Below are positions 34,086 to 42,781 of a stretch of DNA of 64,000 nt, piece by piece (within the stretch, counting starts at the first letter, position 1; every line of letters starts with the position of its first letter). The notes beneath the pieces are model-generated. The model ran no database searches, was not told where the DNA came from, and saw only the letters and a program-made list of their open reading frames with translations. Source of the stretch: Bacillota bacterium (lineage in GTDB: Bacteria; Bacillota; Bacilli; Paenibacillales; Paenibacillaceae); contig JAEWAQ010000061.1 in NCBI GenBank assembly GCA_023391635.1, positions 57,723-121,722 on the forward strand, in the 5' to 3' direction. A program made the position numbers and the translations under genes.

Positions 34086-34906
34086 TCCCGAATCCAGCTC
34101 TTGATGGCGGCGAAGATCTCTTCCCTGTGCCGTTCGTTATGCAGCTCGTGCCGCAGCCCCGGCCATTCCTGGAACGTGCACAGCCTGTCTGCGCGTTCCG
34201 AGAAATGCCGGCTCGCCTCCAGAGAGGTAACGGTGTCATCGCCGCCGTGCAGGATCAGCATAGGGACGGATAGCTCGTCTGCGTGCTCCAACGCCCACAG
34301 GCCGGCGCGGCGAATCGCGAAGAACAGCTTGGCCGAGAATTTGCCATGGCCGAGCGGGTCGGCGGTGAGCCGCGCCAGCATGTCCGGATCGGATGTAAGG
34401 TAAGTCGGCGGAGCGGAGGGACGCTTACGCTTCATTTGCTTCGCTACCCGCGACCAGATGACAAGCGGCAACGGCTTGTCGGAAGGCGCCAGCTTCAGCC
34501 AAGGGCCGGTTGCGATCGCTCCTGCCAGCTGCGGCCGGCGGCGCAGCACGTAATTGATCATGATATTGCCGCCCATGCTGTGTCCGTATAAGAAGATCGG
34601 CTTGCCGGAGTATCGCGTTTGCGCTTCTTCCAGCAGTCGGTCAATGCCGTCCATTAATTCCTCATAGCTGTCCGCATGTCCGCGTTTGCCCTCTGTCAGA
34701 CCGTGTCCGAGCTGATCGAACGCCATCACCGCGATGCCGCCCGCCGTGAAATTGCCGGCCAGGTGGCGGTAGCGGCCCGAATGCTCTCCCTTGCCGTGAA
34801 TCAGCACGATGACGGCTTGCACGGCATCCTCATCGTCAGGCGCCCAACTCCGGGCGAATACCGATTTCCCGTCCCGAGCCGGCCATTGCCATTCTCTCTC
34901 CTTCAA
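34049..34906 (-). CDS. Alpha/beta hydrolase, monoacylglycerol-lipase-like (copy 1)
   Basis: A 285-residue serine hydrolase of the lysophospholipase/monoglyceride lipase group. It has the oxyanion region VIVLIHGKGEHSGRY, nucleophile Ser in LYGHSMGGN, Asp in LILHGGDDTVT, and His in LRHELHNE. No signal peptide. Its start overlaps the stop of the upstream paralogue by 4 bp (ATGA). Its 3' end overlaps the convergent LTA synthase gene. The C-terminus runs on as a Ser/Ala/Gly tail. Confidence 0.86.
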   Translation of the reverse strand: MKEREWQWPARDGKSVFARSWAPDDEDAVQAVIVLIHGKGEHSGRYRHLAGNFTAGGIAVMAFDQLGHGLTEGKRGHADSYEELMDGIDRLLEEAQTRYSGKPIFLYGHSMGGNIMINYVLRRRPQLAGAIATGPWLKLAPSDKPLPLVIWSRVAKQMKRKRPSAPPTYLTSDPDMLARLTADPLGHGKFSAKLFFAIRRAGLWALEHADELSVPMLILHGGDDTVTSLEASRHFSERADRLCTFQEWPGLRHELHNERHREEIFAAIKSWIRDQSSEAAGTSGN

Positions 34907-35760
34907 GATAGCCTCTCCTTCCCCTCCTGTAAGGTTCGCATCCAGGTCAGAATCGTCTGCAGCACCTGTGCCCGCTGCCGCTCGTTGTGCAGCTCATGCC
35001 GAAATCCCGGCCATTCCCGAAAGGTGCAGAGCTCGCCTGCTCGTTCGGCGAAGGCACGGCTGGCAGCGGCGGAAGTGACCTTGTCGTCGCCGCCGTGCAT
35101 GAGCAGCAGCGGAACCGCGAGCTCGGCTGCATGATCGAGCGCGAATCGGCCGGCGCGATGGACGCCGAGGAAGAACTTGGCCGTAATGTGAGAATGGCCG
35201 AGGTCGTCGTTCCGCAGCGCTGCCAACATCTCCGGATCCGAAGTCAAATGCGTCGGTTCAAGCGGGTGATCGTCTGTATATTTCGGATAAATCCGCTCCA
35301 TCAATCGTGCCGCTACGACCTTGACTGCAGCGGGTTCGAAAGCCAGCTTCAGCCAAGGTCCGGTCACGATCGCGCCGGTTACGTCCGGGATGCGGCGCAG
35401 CAAGTAATTCAGCGTCAAGTTGCCGCCCATGCTGTGTCCATACAGGAACGTCGGCACGCCGGGATAGCGCTTGCCCGCTTCCTCCAGCAGTTGATCGATG
35501 CCTGTCAGCAGATCGTCATAGCTGCCTGCATGGCCGCGCTTGCCTTGCGTTCGTCCATGGCCGAGCTGATCGAATGTCAGCGTGACGATCCCGTCCTCGG
35601 CTAACGCTTCCGCCACGTGTCGATAACGGCCGGAATGTTCGCCCATTCCATGGATGAGCGCCACGACAGCGCGCACCCGGCGGGCGTCGTCCGGCGTCCA
35701 CTCGCGGGCGAACACGCGCAAGCCTCCGCGAGCTTGCCAGCCCCATTCGCGTTCGTTCAT
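34903..35760 (-). CDS. Alpha/beta hydrolase, monoacylglycerol-lipase-like (copy 2)
   Basis: A 285-residue paralogue of the downstream gene. It keeps the same motifs at the same places (ALIHGMGEHSGRYRH, LYGHSMGGNLTLNY, LLMHGGDDKVTS, FRHELHNER). GGAGGAGG lies 8 bp upstream of ATG 35760, so the start is preferred over 35784. The two genes look like a tandem duplication that has diverged and stayed translationally coupled. Confidence 0.86.
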   Translation of the reverse strand: MNEREWGWQARGGLRVFAREWTPDDARRVRAVVALIHGMGEHSGRYRHVAEALAEDGIVTLTFDQLGHGRTQGKRGHAGSYDDLLTGIDQLLEEAGKRYPGVPTFLYGHSMGGNLTLNYLLRRIPDVTGAIVTGPWLKLAFEPAAVKVVAARLMERIYPKYTDDHPLEPTHLTSDPEMLAALRNDDLGHSHITAKFFLGVHRAGRFALDHAAELAVPLLLMHGGDDKVTSAAASRAFAERAGELCTFREWPGFRHELHNERQRAQVLQTILTWMRTLQEGKERLS

Positions 35761-35850
35761 TCGGAAGCCTCCTCCTTGCAACATCGCTATAGCGATTATC
35801 TCATATCATCCGGCATTTTGTCCCGTCCCGGCGTTTGCCGGCATAGCAAA

Positions 35851-35879
35851 GAACCGCCCCCTCGATAAGGCGGTTTTTG
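35851..35879 (-). terminator. Hairpin between the small ORF and the lipase pair
   Basis: ACCGCC (35853-35858) pairs with GGCGGT (35869-35874). The minus strand continues TTCTTT and the plus strand TTTTTG, so it may stop transcription either way. It lies downstream of the minus-strand 29-residue gene. Confidence 0.55.
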
Positions 35880-35903
35880 CGATCGCAGTCCGTTTACATC
35901 CGA

Positions 35904-35993
35904 TCAGTGGTTGTTGCCGGACGAATTGCCCTTCTTGTCGGAAGAGCGGGTGGTCGTGTTGGTGCGGCCGTGTCCCTGCTGTTTGGCGCCCAT
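35904..35993 (-). CDS. Small 29-residue hydrophilic protein, function unknown
   Basis: The ATG at 35993 has a near-perfect AAGGAGGG site 8 bp upstream, and the frame reads MGAKQQGHGRTNTTTRSSDK, then KGNSSGNNH and stop. It is basic, rich in Gly, Asn, Ser and Thr, and has no hydrophobic stretch. A hairpin terminator follows. The strong ribosome site and codon choice support a real gene; I do not recognise the family. It is similar in style to small spore-associated or stress peptides of Bacillales, which is only a guess. Confidence 0.6.
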   Translation of the reverse strand: MGAKQQGHGRTNTTTRSSDKKGNSSGNNH

Positions 35994-36130
35994 GGTCGGT
36001 TCCCTCCTTGGCTGTAGGTGATGTAGCTGATGTGTTAGTTTGCGCATTCCAAGACAACTTAAACAAGCGGGAGATAACAGGTTGCCAACGGCCGGCGATC
36101 TGTCGCATAATGTCCGTGAGGTGATCAGGC

Positions 36131-37081
36131 GTGCTGCATACGGTGGCGATAACTGAAGAAGGTGAACGGATCGAGCATATCCCGCTGCATCGGTTGAACG
36201 AAGCCGGCATCGGTTGGTTCTGGGTCGACTTCGACGATCCGACGGAGGAAGAGAAGAAGCTGCTGGACAGTGTCTTTCATTTTCACCCGCTTGCGATCGA
36301 GGATTGCTTGCATCTGCTGCAGCGGCCGAAGCTGGACCATTACGGGGACACGCATTTCTTCGTCATTCACGGCATTGATTCGGGCACGTTGAAGGCGCAG
36401 GAAATCAACTATTTCCTGGGCCCAAGAGGCATCGTGACGTTCCATCTGCACACATCGCCCGAGGTGGAGGATGCCTGGCGCAAGATGCAAGATCCCGCTC
36501 TGTACAAAGGAAGGGATCACCATTATGTCGCCTACTTGATCATGGATAAGCTGGTGGACAACTATTTCCCGACGCTGTATGCGATCGAGGATCACATGAA
36601 CGATCTGGAAAGCCGCGAAGACAGCGAGGACTTGCAGTCGCTGATCGACGAAGTGTACGACATCCGCCGCGACCTGCTTAAGCTTCGGCGGACGGTCATT
36701 CCGATGCGCGATCTGCTGTACCGGGTGCTCAACTCCGATAAGCTGCCCGGCATTCGCGAGCATAGCGCCTATTACACCGACGTGTACGACCATCTGTTGA
36801 AATTGACCGACATGATCGAGTCCAATCGCGAAATGACGGCGGATTTGCGGGACAGCTACGATTCGATTCGCTCGAGCCGGATGAACGGCATCATGAAGAC
36901 GCTGACGGTGTTCACGACGATCTTCATGCCGCTCACGTTCATCGCCGGGGTGTATGGGATGAACTTCGTCAACATGCCGGAGCTTGACTGGAGATGGGGT
37001 TATGCGGCGGTACTGGCTTTGATGGGGGCGCTGGGCATCGGCATGTTCGTCTGGTTCCGCAGGAAGGGCTGGTTCGACTGA
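36131..37081 (+). CDS. corA: CorA-family magnesium/cobalt transporter
   Basis: A 316-residue protein: cytoplasmic funnel domain (about 1-250), then two C-terminal transmembrane helices (about 255-275 and 290-310) with the pore signature YGMNF between them. Residue count matches the family. GTG 36131 has GAGGTGATC upstream. A 22-bp perfect palindrome follows the stop codon. Confidence 0.92.
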   Translation: MLHTVAITEEGERIEHIPLHRLNEAGIGWFWVDFDDPTEEEKKLLDSVFHFHPLAIEDCLHLLQRPKLDHYGDTHFFVIHGIDSGTLKAQEINYFLGPRGIVTFHLHTSPEVEDAWRKMQDPALYKGRDHHYVAYLIMDKLVDNYFPTLYAIEDHMNDLESREDSEDLQSLIDEVYDIRRDLLKLRRTVIPMRDLLYRVLNSDKLPGIREHSAYYTDVYDHLLKLTDMIESNREMTADLRDSYDSIRSSRMNGIMKTLTVFTTIFMPLTFIAGVYGMNFVNMPELDWRWGYAAVLALMGALGIGMFVWFRRKGWFD

Positions 37082-37094
37082 TACAAAGAAAGTA

Positions 37095-37116
37095 GGCTAG
37101 CGGATATCCGCTAGCC
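37095..37116. terminator. Perfect 22-bp palindrome after corA
   Basis: GGCTAGCGGAT and ATCCGCTAGCC are a perfect inverted repeat with no spacer. There is no T-tract, so this may be a terminator stem of an unusual type or a protein-binding site. It lies between the convergent corA and DoxX genes. Confidence 0.5.
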
Positions 37117-37210
37117 CGTCAAGTAATATATTGAAAAGGGGGGTCATGTATACATTGTAACCTCCGAATATGAAAAAACGATGAAAGTAATATTACGGTT
37201 CCATTACAAT

Positions 37211-37600
37211 TTAGGAAGCGTTCCCAGACAAGGTGCGGCTCGACCCGATTCTGCCGCTCAGCTTGAGGATCAGGAAGAGCAGCAGGATGAAATAGATAAG
37301 CGGCAGCGCAATATCGGTCGCGAGTCCTGCGCTCAAGCTGGATACGATCGCTCCGATCATGATGGCTGCCAGCAAGCCGGATGCTCCCAAAGCGATGCGC
37401 CGCTGCCAGAATCCGGCGATCAGTGCCAGAGCGGCGAGCGTCTCCGCAGCGCCAACCGCGTACATGAAGCCCGCGCCATAACCTAGCGTTTCGGTATACA
37501 TCTCCCGGAGCTGGTCCGCGGTAGAGAACAGCTTCGCCGGTCCCGACATGAGAAATCCGACCGCAAGCAACCCCTGGATGATCCGCACGGCCCATTTCAT
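37211..37600 (-). CDS. DoxX-family membrane protein
   Basis: A 129-residue protein with four hydrophobic segments. The start WAVRIIQGLLAVGFLMSGPAKLF and the later GAAETLAALALIAGF are typical of the DoxX family, which are small membrane proteins with proposed redox links. It is the last gene of a minus-strand operon with an ArsR regulator and an SRPBCC protein; GAGGTTAAG precedes the ATG. Confidence 0.85.
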   Translation of the reverse strand: MKWAVRIIQGLLAVGFLMSGPAKLFSTADQLREMYTETLGYGAGFMYAVGAAETLAALALIAGFWQRRIALGASGLLAAIMIGAIVSSLSAGLATDIALPLIYFILLLFLILKLSGRIGSSRTLSGNAS

Positions 37601-37617
37601 GCGCTTAACCTCCTCGC

Positions 37618-38103
37618 TTAATTGGATTGCAGTCTCGTCAGCAGTTGTTCGAAACGGTCCATCAACTCGATCGCGCCTTCCGACATGCCGGACTGGAGCA
37701 CGCCGTCGCGCACTTCAACCGAAGGGTAAAGCGACGTCTCCGTAAGCGTCGTCTTGCCCGGCGATTGTTCCTCGAACGTTACTGTAACCAGCCCTACGCC
37801 GGGCATACCTTCATATTCGTAAGTTTGAATGAGGCGCCCGGGCGATGCGACTTCATGGAAGACGCCGCTGAATACGTGTTCGCCGCCATGACCGTCATTG
37901 TGGATGTAGCGCCAAATGCCGCCCTTTCGCGCCTCGAGGCGGTCCACGATCGTCGTCGTGCTGCTCGGCCCCCACCATTCGGGCAAATACTCGGCATCCG
38001 TCCACATCTTGAATACCAGCTCGCATGGCGCTTGGAAAGTGCGGCTGATGATGATTTCCTGTTTCCCGGGTTCTGCGACGATCGATGTTTTGGTTTTGGT
38101 CAT
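37618..38103 (-). CDS. SRPBCC / AHSA1-like domain protein
   Basis: A 161-residue helix-grip protein. It has the usual start IISRTFQAPCELVFKMWTD, the WWGPSS turn, and the C-terminal MSEGAIELMDRFEQLL helix. These proteins bind hydrophobic ligands in a cavity; the ligand here is unknown. ATG 38103 is chosen because GAGGAG lies 8 bp upstream; the longer frame from 38148 would overlap the ArsR gene. The ArsR-SRPBCC pair is very common. Confidence 0.86.
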   Translation of the reverse strand: MTKTKTSIVAEPGKQEIIISRTFQAPCELVFKMWTDAEYLPEWWGPSSTTTIVDRLEARKGGIWRYIHNDGHGGEHVFSGVFHEVASPGRLIQTYEYEGMPGVGLVTVTFEEQSPGKTTLTETSLYPSVEVRDGVLQSGMSEGAIELMDRFEQLLTRLQSN

Positions 38104-38147
38104 TTGGACAATCTCCTCTGCTTTTGATGGATTGGGTGACATTGACA

Positions 38148-38486
38148 CTACGGATTGCTGTCATTGCTCTGACTGTTCTGAATCTTGTTCAGCAACGCCT
38201 CGAGCCGGTCGAACTGTTCTTCTTTCGCTTCCAGGAACGAATTCACCCAGCGATCCAATTCCGTGAATTGCTCCCGTCGCATGCTGAAAATCCGGCGATT
38301 CGCATCGGCTTGCACATCGACAAGCCCGGCATCGGTCAGAACGCGCAGATGCTTGGAGGATTGCGGGAGCCGGAGTCCAAGTCGCTGAGCGATCTCTCCC
38401 AGGGTGAGGGCGCCTCCGTCCCGCAGCAGCTCCATGATGTTCAGCCGGTTCGGTTCGGCAAGTGCGCTGAATACGGCAAGCTGCAT
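38148..38486 (-). CDS. ArsR-family transcriptional regulator
   Basis: A 112-residue winged-helix repressor (ALAEPNRLNIMELLRDG, LTLGEIAQRLGLRLPQSSKHLRVLTDAGLV, and RREQFTELDRWV). No Cys pair for metal binding is seen, so it probably senses something else. AAAGGAGGGC lies 7 bp before the ATG. A good promoter is 65 bp upstream. It should control itself and the SRPBCC and DoxX genes. Confidence 0.9.
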   Translation of the reverse strand: MQLAVFSALAEPNRLNIMELLRDGGALTLGEIAQRLGLRLPQSSKHLRVLTDAGLVDVQADANRRIFSMRREQFTELDRWVNSFLEAKEEQFDRLEALLNKIQNSQSNDSNP

Positions 38487-38550
38487 CCTCGTTGCCCTCC
38501 TTTCGGATGTGGAATTCGTCTTGGTTGTTGTTCATTTTATGTGCAATTAC

Positions 38551-38579
38551 AATATATATCGAGTTAAACTTTCCGTCAA
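38551..38579 (-). promoter_or_regulatory. Sigma-A promoter of the ArsR-SRPBCC-DoxX operon
   Basis: On the minus strand TTGACG (38579-38574) and TATATT (38556-38551) are separated by exactly 17 bp, about 65 bp upstream of the ArsR start codon. Confidence 0.75.
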
Positions 38580-38651
38580 GGGAAATTTCATATTTAGGAA
38601 ATTTCGTTTTCGGGAAACTCAAATCTATGATGATGAGATGAAAATATACGT

Positions 38652-38680
38652 TTGACAGCTTGGCGGGGCGAAGGATTTTA
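38652..38680 (+). promoter_or_regulatory. Candidate promoter of the acyltransferase-like gene
   Basis: A perfect TTGACA (38652-38657) is followed 17 bp later by ATTTTA (38675-38680). The -10 is weak. The gene starts at 38753. Confidence 0.45.
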
Positions 38681-38752
38681 ACGCTTGATAGGGAAATAAG
38701 GATAGACCACTTGTATGAAGGTGTGTTATCGATAACTTTGGAGGTAGCTGCA

Positions 38753-39562
38753 ATGAACGTGATACAATTATGCGAGGCGATCCAGCTCCCGGCGGGCGCT
38801 CGGCAGGCAATGGAAAGTTACATGGATCTGGATGAGCACGAGTATCAGGAGCACAAACGGCAATTTTACCGGGATTCAGCGTCGTTGTTCACTGCTCTGA
38901 AGCAATATGAGGATTATAGACAACGGTTTCTCTATTTGTTCGTTCGGTTGGCGGCGGATGCACATGAGTCCTACAGGGCAATGGGGATCGAGGACGGGAT
39001 CTACTATGATACATTTTCCGATATTCGTATCTGGTGTGAGAATAGCTTGCGAGATTACGGGGAATACGGCATCGAGGAGTACAATTGGCTGAAGGAGCAC
39101 GTCAGTCTGCGGCTGTTTCGGATCGGCCGGCTGCAATATCAGCCGTATGCATTCGATCGCGAGCTCGAGGTGAACGGTTTCAAGATCGATTCCCGCCAAA
39201 TCGTGCTGAACGTCCATATTCCGCAGGGTGAACCGCTTGAGATCCGGTCCGTCCTGGCATCGTTCGAACGCGCGGGAACTTTCTTCCGTGGGATCGCGCC
39301 AGTCTATGTGTGCAACAGTTGGCTGCTTTACCCGGGACTTGCCGAACTGCTGCCCGAGGGATCGAACATTGCGGCATTCCAGTCGCTCTTTCATGTGTAC
39401 GAGGAAGACCATGCGGCCCGACAGGCGGAAGAGCGCATCTTCGGCAGCCTGAAAGACGATCCCTCGGATTATGAGGAGCGGACGTCGCTGCAGCGCAGGG
39501 CCAAAGCTTGCTTAGTGGCTGGGGGCAAGCTGGGCAACGGGCACGGGATCAAACTGGGATGA
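38753..39562 (+). CDS. Acyltransferase-domain protein (NAT_N/GNAT_C type), putative
   Basis: A 269-residue cytoplasmic protein without membrane segments. It resembles the two-part acyltransferase-like proteins found beside carbohydrate genes in Firmicutes (FSDIRIWCENSLRDYGEYGI, RLFRIGRLQYQPY, LNVHIPQGEPL). No catalytic residues can be assigned from sequence alone. TTGGAGGTAG lies before ATG 38753. It runs into the GH95 gene 11 bp later, so the two are probably transcribed together. Confidence 0.65.
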   Translation: MNVIQLCEAIQLPAGARQAMESYMDLDEHEYQEHKRQFYRDSASLFTALKQYEDYRQRFLYLFVRLAADAHESYRAMGIEDGIYYDTFSDIRIWCENSLRDYGEYGIEEYNWLKEHVSLRLFRIGRLQYQPYAFDRELEVNGFKIDSRQIVLNVHIPQGEPLEIRSVLASFERAGTFFRGIAPVYVCNSWLLYPGLAELLPEGSNIAAFQSLFHVYEEDHAARQAEERIFGSLKDDPSDYEERTSLQRRAKACLVAGGKLGNGHGIKLG

Positions 39563-39573
39563 GGTGCTTGCAG

Positions 39574-41928
39574 ATGAACGGGAATGACAGGTTGAAGCTG
39601 TGGTACGACCGCCCATCGACGCTGCCGGAAGGAAGAGAACAGGACCATTGGAACAGGGCGCTGCCGATCGGCAATGGAAGACTGGGCGCTATGATATACG
39701 GAGACTATCCGCTTGAACGGATTCAGTTGAATGAAGAGTCCATCTGGGCGGGTCCGCCCCTCCCGGTACATATGCCCGGCGCGGAGCAGGCGGTGCGAGA
39801 GGCGCGTGAGCTGTTGTTCGCGGGCCGGATCGAGGAAGCGGAGCGACTTGTGCAGGAGAAGGTGTTGCATCCGCACACGATGCCGCGAAGCTACCAGCCG
39901 TTCGGGGAAATTCGGCTGCGGGATGTAAGCGCCGAGGGTGAAGGGCAGTCGCAAGATCAGGTTTTGGGACATGAGGTCGGCGAATATCGCCGCGAGCTGG
40001 ATTTGGATACGGCGATTGCGACGGTATCGTACACGGCGAATGGAGTGCGCCATGTGCGGGAGGCGTTCACGAGCGTGGCCGATCAAGTGGTCGTGATCCG
40101 CTGGACAGCGGACAAGCCGGGCTCGATCCACACTCGGATCGAGATGATGCGGGAATCGGGCGCCGCGGTAACGGTCATCGGGAAGGATACGCTCATCTTG
40201 GCCGGACAGGCCGCTCATGGACACGAAAAGCCGGGCGTACGCTTCGCCGGTGTATTGAGGGCGGCTGCGGAAGGCGGGACGATCGCGCCTGACGGAGACG
40301 GTCTGTCCGTCAGCGGGGCCACCGGCTTAACGCTGATTTTGTCCGTGCGTACCGACTATCAATGGGCGAATCCTGCCGAGCGGCTGCCCGGCGATCTGGC
40401 TGCGCGGTGCGAGGCGGATCTGCGGCTGGCGATGGCCAAGCCATACACGCAATTGAAGCAGGAGCATACCCGAGAGCATCGACGGTTGTTCCGGCGAGTC
40501 AATCTGGAGCTGGCAGGCGAGAGCCCGGAGACGGCATCGCTGCGCGAACGGCCAACGGACCGGCGGCTGGACGCTTATCGGAATAACGGCAATGACCAGG
40601 AACTGCTCGCACTATACTTCCAATACGGCAGGTATTTGCTCATTTCGTCCAGCCGTCCCGGCTGCATGCCGGCCAATCTGCAAGGCATCTGGAACCCGCA
40701 TATGAATGCGCCGTGGGACTGCGATTACCATATCAATATCAATATTCAGATGAATTACTGGCCTGCCCAGACGACGCAGCTGGCGGAATGTCACCTGCCT
40801 TACTTTGAACTGCTTGAAGGGCTCGTGGACAATGGGCGCAAGACGGCGCGCGAAGTATACGGCTGCGGTGGATTCGTCGCCCACTATACGACGGACGCCT
40901 GGCTGTACACCGCACCGGTCGGCCGTGTGCAATACGGCATGTGGCCGATGGGGGCCGGTTGGTGCGTCCGGGACTTCATGGAATATTACAGGTTCACGGG
41001 AGACCGCAAGTTTCTGGCGGAGCGAGCATACCCGATCGTGAAGGAGGCTGCGCTCTTCTTCCTGGACTGGCTCGTGCGCCATCCCGAGACCGGTCAATGG
41101 GTGTCGGGGCCGTCTTCTTCACCGGAGAATACGTACATCTCTCCTTCGGGCGCGAGTGTCGGATTGTGCATGGCTCCCGCCATGGACCAGCAGATCATCT
41201 GGGATACGCTGACGGGGTTGATCGAAGCGGCCGAGACGCTGGGCGTAACGGACGATGTAGTTGCGAGAGCTTCGGCGGTACTGGGCGAATTGACGCTTCC
41301 GGGCATCGGGCCGGACGGGCGGCTGATGGAATGGTGCGAAGACGTCGAGGAGACGGAGCCCGGACATCGGCACATTTCCCATCTGTACGGCTTGCATCCC
41401 GGCAAACAATATACGTTCTCCCGGACGCCGGAGAAGATGGAAGCCGCGCGCAAGACGCTGGAATACCGGCTCAGCCACGGCGGGGGGCATACCGGCTGGA
41501 GCCGGGCGTGGATCGTCAACTTCTGGTCTCGCCTTAAAGACGGGGAAGAGGCCTATACCAATTTAACGAGCTTGCTGCAGCACTCGACATTGCCGAATCT
41601 GTTCGACACGCACCCGCCGTTCCAGATCGACGGGAATTTCGGCGGAACGGCGGGCATTGCCGAGATGTTGCTGCAGAGCCATGAAGGGCGGGTAGAACTG
41701 CTTCCGGCGCTGCCCAAGGCGTGGACGCAAGGCACGGTGTCGGGACTGATGGCCCGCGGCGGGTTCGAGGTCGACATGACCTGGGATCAAGGGCAACTCT
41801 CGCAATGCCGGATCGTCTCGCATAACGGAGGCGAGTGTCGCGTGGTCTATAACGGCGAAGAGATTCGCTTCGAAACGGAGACCGGGACGGCGTACGTATC
41901 GTCAGACGGCCGATCGTTCCTTGGTTGA
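39574..41928 (+). CDS. GH95 alpha-L-fucosidase (or related alpha-L-galactosidase)
   Basis: A 784-residue inverting glycosidase. The N-terminal beta domain starts LWYDRPSTLPEGRE and ALPIGNGRLGAMIYG. The (alpha/alpha)6 barrel carries WNPHMNAPWDCDYHININ with the base-orienting Asn residues, the acid Glu in SSSPENTY (about 513-520), and the conserved HPPFQIDGNFGG (about 678-690). No signal peptide, so it should act on imported oligosaccharides. Paired with the acyltransferase-like gene. Confidence 0.9.
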   Translation: MNGNDRLKLWYDRPSTLPEGREQDHWNRALPIGNGRLGAMIYGDYPLERIQLNEESIWAGPPLPVHMPGAEQAVREARELLFAGRIEEAERLVQEKVLHPHTMPRSYQPFGEIRLRDVSAEGEGQSQDQVLGHEVGEYRRELDLDTAIATVSYTANGVRHVREAFTSVADQVVVIRWTADKPGSIHTRIEMMRESGAAVTVIGKDTLILAGQAAHGHEKPGVRFAGVLRAAAEGGTIAPDGDGLSVSGATGLTLILSVRTDYQWANPAERLPGDLAARCEADLRLAMAKPYTQLKQEHTREHRRLFRRVNLELAGESPETASLRERPTDRRLDAYRNNGNDQELLALYFQYGRYLLISSSRPGCMPANLQGIWNPHMNAPWDCDYHININIQMNYWPAQTTQLAECHLPYFELLEGLVDNGRKTAREVYGCGGFVAHYTTDAWLYTAPVGRVQYGMWPMGAGWCVRDFMEYYRFTGDRKFLAERAYPIVKEAALFFLDWLVRHPETGQWVSGPSSSPENTYISPSGASVGLCMAPAMDQQIIWDTLTGLIEAAETLGVTDDVVARASAVLGELTLPGIGPDGRLMEWCEDVEETEPGHRHISHLYGLHPGKQYTFSRTPEKMEAARKTLEYRLSHGGGHTGWSRAWIVNFWSRLKDGEEAYTNLTSLLQHSTLPNLFDTHPPFQIDGNFGGTAGIAEMLLQSHEGRVELLPALPKAWTQGTVSGLMARGGFEVDMTWDQGQLSQCRIVSHNGGECRVVYNGEEIRFETETGTAYVSSDGRSFLG

Positions 41929-41934
41929 CGCAAT

Positions 41935-42222
41935 TCAAGAAAGCAGCTTGCGGACGCCCGGATCCTGGAACAGCTCGGCGACCGTGAACGACACGCAAGG
42001 GAGCTTGTCCGATAGGACCGTGTCTCCCTCCTCGAACAGGTTGCCAATGACGTAATGCTCTTCGGCGAGCACATGCTGCTCCAACGTGCGCGCCGAAGGG
42101 TCGATGATCCAGTATTCGGGTACGCCGTGCCTGGCGTAGATCGCCGCCTTTCTGACCTTGTCACGCTTGCGGGAGCCCGGCGACAGCACCTCAACGACAA
42201 GGTCAGGGGCAACCCCCTTGTA
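41935..42222 (-). pseudogene. Uma2-type (DUF820) nuclease-fold gene, 5' half missing
   Basis: The minus strand reads GVAPDLVVEVLSPGSRKRD, then RHGVPEYWIIDPSARTLEQH to a stop, which is the C-terminal half of a Uma2 family restriction-endonuclease-like protein with its PD..VEVLSP active-site block. Homology ends abruptly at about 42222, where a stop codon (TAA) and a hairpin element begin. The full family length is about 190 residues, so roughly the first half is lost. It is convergent with the GH95 gene. Confidence 0.75.
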
Positions 42223-42223
42223 T

Positions 42224-42285
42224 TAAATAAAAGCACCCCGACAAAGCAACACAGTTCTGTGTCGGACTTTGGCAAGGTGCTTCCC
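42224..42285. repeat. Imperfect hairpin element at the Uma2 break, possible MITE or IS end
   Basis: AAAAGCACCCCGACAAAGC and ACACAG at left, CTGTGTCGGACTTTGGC and AAGGTGCTT at right, form a long imperfect hairpin with almost no loop. It starts exactly where Uma2 homology ends. No transposase is seen nearby. The sequence between here and 42436 has no gene. Confidence 0.5.
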
Positions 42286-42436
42286 CGCTGTAACGATTTG
42301 TCCCTATTATGGATGACAACCGCTGAGCTGTCAATGATCCAAGCTTTATTCCGGGAAATCGCGGTTTCTTGGTGTGGCGGGTTCACGCTATTTGTGTTTA
42401 AATCAAAGTATTCTTGTTTGCGAAAGGCGTGACCTC

Positions 42437-42781
42437 ATGCGCGGCTTGGCGATTCTGCTCGCGTTTCATTTCCTCGGTTTGTTCATTCAGACCGTCGCAT
42501 CCGTGCCGATTCCAGCCAATGTGATCGGTCTCATTCTGTTCACAGCCTGCCTGTTTCTGAAAATCATCAAGCTGGAGTGGGTCGAAGCTTCGGCGCAATT
42601 TCTGCTGAGGCACATGCTGCTGTTCTTCGTTCCGTTCGTGGTCGGCACTATGGCGTTCTTTCCGCTGATCCGTCAATCGCTGCTTGCGATCGTCTTCGGA
42701 CTCGTGCTCAGCACGCTGCTCTCCTTGGCCGCAACAGGCTGGATCACGCAATGGCTTGAGAAGAGGAGGCCTTCCGCATGA
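42437..42781 (+). CDS. lrgA: CidA/LrgA-family holin-like membrane protein
   Basis: A 114-residue protein with four hydrophobic segments. LGLFIQTVASVPIPANVIGLI and the VEASAQFLLRHMLLFFVPFVVG segment are diagnostic of LrgA/CidA. It is thought to control murein hydrolase activity or metabolite export together with its partner. ATG 42437 follows GAAAGGCG; the reading frame overlaps the lrgB start by 4 bp (ATGA). Confidence 0.88.
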   Translation: MRGLAILLAFHFLGLFIQTVASVPIPANVIGLILFTACLFLKIIKLEWVEASAQFLLRHMLLFFVPFVVGTMAFFPLIRQSLLAIVFGLVLSTLLSLAATGWITQWLEKRRPSA

